From the NCBI GenBank assembly GCA_011620145.1, contig WOZT01000199.1, positions 1-17,560 on the forward strand: 17,560 nt of DNA. The letters run 5' to 3'. This document shows, one piece after another, positions 15,364 through 17,560 of the stretch. The stretch's first letter is position 1, and each line of letters begins with the position of its first letter. The notes beneath the pieces are model-generated. The model saw only the letters and a list, made by a program, of their open reading frames with translations, did no database searches and was not told the origin of the DNA. The translations under genes and the position numbers were made by a program. The stretch is from Gammaproteobacteria bacterium (GTDB lineage: Bacteria > Pseudomonadota > Gammaproteobacteria > UBA5335).

Positions 15364-16299
15364 ATGAACGCCTTGATCAGCGGTTCCCTTGCCTATGACA
15401 CCATCATGGTGTTCCCCGAACGCTTCCGGGATCACATCCTGCCGGAAAAGGTGCACATGCTGAATGTGTCCTTCCTGGTGCCGGAGTTGCGCCGCGAGTT
15501 CGGCGGCTGCGCCGGGAACATCGCCTATAACCTGCGCCTGCTCGGTGGGCAGGGCCGGCCTTTGGGAACGGTGGGCGAGGATTTCGAACCCTATCGCCGC
15601 TGGCTGGACCACTGCGGGATCGACCAGCAGGACTTGCTGACCGTTCCCGGCACGTATACGGCCCAGGCCTATATCACCACCGATCTGGACGACAACCAGA
15701 TCACGGCCTTCCATCCCGGCGCCATGAATCACGCCCATGACAATCCGGTTCGTCCCGCCGCGGATATCGGCCTGGGCGTGGTGGCCCCCAACGGCCGCCA
15801 GGGCATGCTTGATCATGCCCGGCAGTTTGCCGAGGCCGGCATTCCCTTCCTGTTCGATCCCGGCCAGGGCTTGCCGATGTTCAACGGCGGCGATCTGATG
15901 GCCTTCATCGACCAGGCCACCTGGGTGGCGGTCAATGAATACGAGGCGGCGTTATTGGAAGAGCGCACCGGCCATTCCCTGGAGCGGCTGGCGGGGCGCG
16001 TGGCGGCCCTGATCGTCACCCGCGGCGCGCAGGGATCATTGATTCATACGAAGGGCGCTGTGCTGGAGATCCCGGCGGCCCGTCCCGATGCGGTGCGCGA
16101 TCCCACCGGTTGCGGCGATGCCTATCGCGCGGGATTGATCTTCGGGTTGCAGCGGGGGCTGGATTGGGCGCTGACGGGGCGGGTCGCTTCCCTGATGGGG
16201 GCGATCAAGGTGGCCCATCCGGGCACCCAGAACCATCGTTTCGAACGCGCCGAATTCGAAGCCCGGTTCCGAGAGGCATTCGGCATGGCGCTGGCCTGA
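15364..16299 (+). CDS. PfkB-family carbohydrate/nucleoside kinase
   Basis: A 311-residue ribokinase-fold kinase. Visible are LISGSLAYDTIM at the start, EFGGCAGNIAYNL (45-57, the first PfkB signature region) and DPTGCGDAYRAG (246-257), with D252 as the catalytic base and the anion-hole glycines. The sequence belongs to the beta/gammaproteobacterial group with AYDTIMVF, HILPEK and TTDLDDNQITAFHPGAM that is often labelled adenosine kinase or fructokinase; the substrate is not settled by sequence. AGGA (15355-15358) fits the ATG at 15364; an in-frame ATG at 15358 overlaps that site. It follows gcvPB by 21 bases and ends in two in-frame stops (TGA TAA). It probably shares the gcv transcript. Confidence 0.88.
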   Translation: MNALISGSLAYDTIMVFPERFRDHILPEKVHMLNVSFLVPELRREFGGCAGNIAYNLRLLGGQGRPLGTVGEDFEPYRRWLDHCGIDQQDLLTVPGTYTAQAYITTDLDDNQITAFHPGAMNHAHDNPVRPAADIGLGVVAPNGRQGMLDHARQFAEAGIPFLFDPGQGLPMFNGGDLMAFIDQATWVAVNEYEAALLEERTGHSLERLAGRVAALIVTRGAQGSLIHTKGAVLEIPAARPDAVRDPTGCGDAYRAGLIFGLQRGLDWALTGRVASLMGAIKVAHPGTQNHRFERAEFEARFREAFGMALA

Positions 16300-16326
16300 T
16301 AATCAAACCAAGTGGCCGGGATCCGG

Positions 16327-17259
16327 ATGCTGTGTTCGCTGGTTTTATTCGCGCTGGGCTATGGTGTGGTTTACCTGGTTTCCACCGAATATCGACCGGC
16401 CCGCTACGGCGCCTTGCTGTGCACGGATCCGGCGGCGCTGCCGGGGGGGCGCTGGAACAGTGATTATGATGGCGCCTGGCTGGGCGCGCAGGGCTGTCTC
16501 TATGACCCCGCCAAACGGGGTCTGGAGGAGGTCCCGGCGGTGCGTGATCCGCGCAGCTTCGTCCCCGGTACGGCTGAGCTGATCTATGTGAATGGCGCCA
16601 ACCATCGCGTGGATTGGACGCTGCCCGAGCTGCATCTGCTGGCGCAGCAGACCGGCGGCCCGGTGATCAGTGTTTACAACGCCACGGAGGGCGGGCGCGT
16701 TCCGGATGCCATCCATGACGCGCGTCAGGGTGCGGCGAGCCCGCCGGTGGCGACACTGGCAACCGCCATCCTGCAGCGTCTGGAGGCCGGCGGCGAGATC
16801 CATCTCAAGGCCAACAGTCAGGGCGCAATCCATCTGCGCCATGCCCTCGAACAGGTGCGTGCAAGCTTGTCGGCCCGCCTTGCGGCGGACGATGTGGCGC
16901 ACAGCCTGCATCGCATCCGGGTGGAAACGGCCGGGGGCGCAGCGGCCCGCTGGCCGGATGGGCCGCGCTATGTGCATTACGTGAACCTGCGCGATCCGGT
17001 GCCGAAGCGCGCCGGCGTGCTGTCCAAGGGCGCCCATGCTGGCGCCGGCGCGGTGCTCGCCACCTTCAGTGACTTTGATTCCGATCCGCTGGAGCCCAAA
17101 TACCGATTTGTCGGACCGCTGTCCCGGCGCTTCGTGGGCGTCCATGGTTTTGGCATTTATCACCGCCACCGCCAGCCGTTCGATCTGCTCTATGCGCACA
17201 GCCGACCCGGCACGGTCCAGACCATTTCCCTCGATGGGCGGGCTGCTGCGGGCGGCTGA
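16327..17259 (+). CDS. Membrane-anchored alpha/beta-hydrolase-like protein, function unknown
   Basis: A 310-residue protein with one N-terminal hydrophobic helix (about 1-19) that looks like an uncleaved signal anchor, so the rest would be periplasmic. The body suggests an alpha/beta-hydrolase: strand plus turn IYVNGAN (from about 86), PVISVYNATEGG, a nucleophile-elbow-like KANSQGA with S164 (the usual G or H before Ser is N here), then VETAGGAA, YVHYVNLRDPVPKRAG (D223 a possible acid) and GVHGFGIYHRH (H273 or H279 a possible base). I recall similar motif order in uncharacterised hydrolase-like domains of proteobacterial lipases and toxin-type proteins; this needs a profile search. ATG 16327 is preferred over GTG 16312 because CCGGGA precedes it. 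It lies 27 bases after the kinase. Confidence 0.7.
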   Translation: MLCSLVLFALGYGVVYLVSTEYRPARYGALLCTDPAALPGGRWNSDYDGAWLGAQGCLYDPAKRGLEEVPAVRDPRSFVPGTAELIYVNGANHRVDWTLPELHLLAQQTGGPVISVYNATEGGRVPDAIHDARQGAASPPVATLATAILQRLEAGGEIHLKANSQGAIHLRHALEQVRASLSARLAADDVAHSLHRIRVETAGGAAARWPDGPRYVHYVNLRDPVPKRAGVLSKGAHAGAGAVLATFSDFDSDPLEPKYRFVGPLSRRFVGVHGFGIYHRHRQPFDLLYAHSRPGTVQTISLDGRAAAGG

Positions 17260-17524
17260 ACAAGGAGCGGAACGGCAGCTTCGCCTTCCAAACACCACGG
17301 GTTGGTCCAGGCCCTGCCCGCAGCGTATGCAAGCCATTAGCCCGGCCCATCAGTGAGTCGGGTCAATGGTCCGGAAGATTCTGTGTGATGCTCATGGGAA
17401 CGGATGCAGCGGCCGATGCCGGGGCGGGAACGGTGCGCGTCGCCCGGGGCGTGCCGCTCCGTGAAAGGGAATGGCTTTTGCCCGCGTGACATCGTGCCCG
17501 TGCCGGGGGGCATGAGGGCATGCA
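17260..17524. other. Intergenic stretch without a recognisable gene
   Basis: I see no coding region with family features on either strand. A 62-codon minus frame (17337-17525) has no recognisable motif. A GGGCG/CGCCC inverted pair occurs around 17424-17454 with no T-tract. Tandem GGGCATG copies (17508-17514, 17516-17522) stand just before the promoter described next. Confidence 0.4.
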
Positions 17525-17553
17525 TTGATCGCAGGCCGCTGTTGGGGTAGCAT
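17525..17553 (+). promoter_or_regulatory. Candidate sigma70 promoter reading out of the window
   Basis: TTGATC (17525-17530), an exact 17-base spacer and TAGCAT (17548-17553). Each box matches four of six consensus positions. Transcription would start at the window edge, so the target gene is not visible. Confidence 0.5.
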
Positions 17554-17560
17554 TCTGCCT

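Noticed and set aside
13846..15816. A 656-codon open frame on the minus strand opposite gcvPB and the kinase gene
   Set aside because: It mirrors a well-identified gene in GC-rich DNA, is dominated by His, Gln, Gly and Arg, has no family motif and crosses the boundary of two real genes.
1..17560. Mobile elements, CRISPR arrays, tRNA or rRNA genes, phage or defence islands
   Set aside because: No transposase or integrase-like proteins, regular repeats, tRNA-like cloverleaf or rRNA sequence were seen; composition and gene order look like core chromosome throughout.

Overview
The window is a GC-rich stretch of a gammaproteobacterial chromosome. The evidence is gene order: the run 5-formyl-THF cyclo-ligase, 6S RNA, zapA, zapB-like, ygfB, pepP, ubiH, ubiI, gcvT-gcvH-gcvP follows the E. 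coli ygfA-ssrS-zapA-ygfB-pepP-ubiH-ubiI-gcvTHP neighbourhood, with rpiA nearby as in E. coli. A split glycine decarboxylase (gcvPA/gcvPB), an EVE-domain protein and a PfkB kinase of a type I associate with beta- and gammaproteobacteria suggest a non-enteric lineage. I cannot name a genus.

Layout. (1) 1-2979, plus: ftsY (5' end cut by the window edge), ftsE, ftsX. These form the SRP receptor and division ABC-transporter operon. ftsE abuts ftsY and ftsX overlaps ftsE. The rpoH gene that commonly follows ftsX is absent. (2) 2990-6419, minus: rpiA, a tail-anchored PDC/Cache-like protein, an EVE-domain protein, 5-FTHF cyclo-ligase, 6S RNA, zapA and a zapB-like coiled coil. (3) 6527-10840, plus: ygfB (UPF0149), pepP, ubiH, ubiI, joined by three consecutive ATGA overlaps and diverging from the zapB-like/zapA unit over a shared promoter region. 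(4) 10919-15342, plus: gcvT, gcvH, gcvPA, gcvPB, the glycine cleavage system apart from the L-protein, behind two terminator-like hairpins. (5) 15364-17259, plus: PfkB-family kinase, then a membrane-anchored alpha/beta-hydrolase-like protein. (6) 17260-17560: non-coding as far as I can see, ending in a good sigma70-like promoter that reads out of the window.

How the genes fit together. ftsY/ftsE/ftsX, zapA and the zapB-like gene serve membrane targeting and division. 5-FTHF cyclo-ligase recycles the 5-formyl-THF that arises around glycine/serine one-carbon metabolism, so its position near gcv is metabolically sensible. ubiH and ubiI hydroxylate the ubiquinone ring.

I found no transposon, phage, CRISPR, tRNA or rRNA, and no clear new multi-gene system. 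The least ordinary items are the FtsY with an apparent N-terminal membrane anchor and a long Pro/Ala linker, the tail-anchored PDC-like protein with a CxxC, the membrane-anchored hydrolase-like protein at the end, and the non-AUG start of the cyclo-ligase directly behind 6S RNA.
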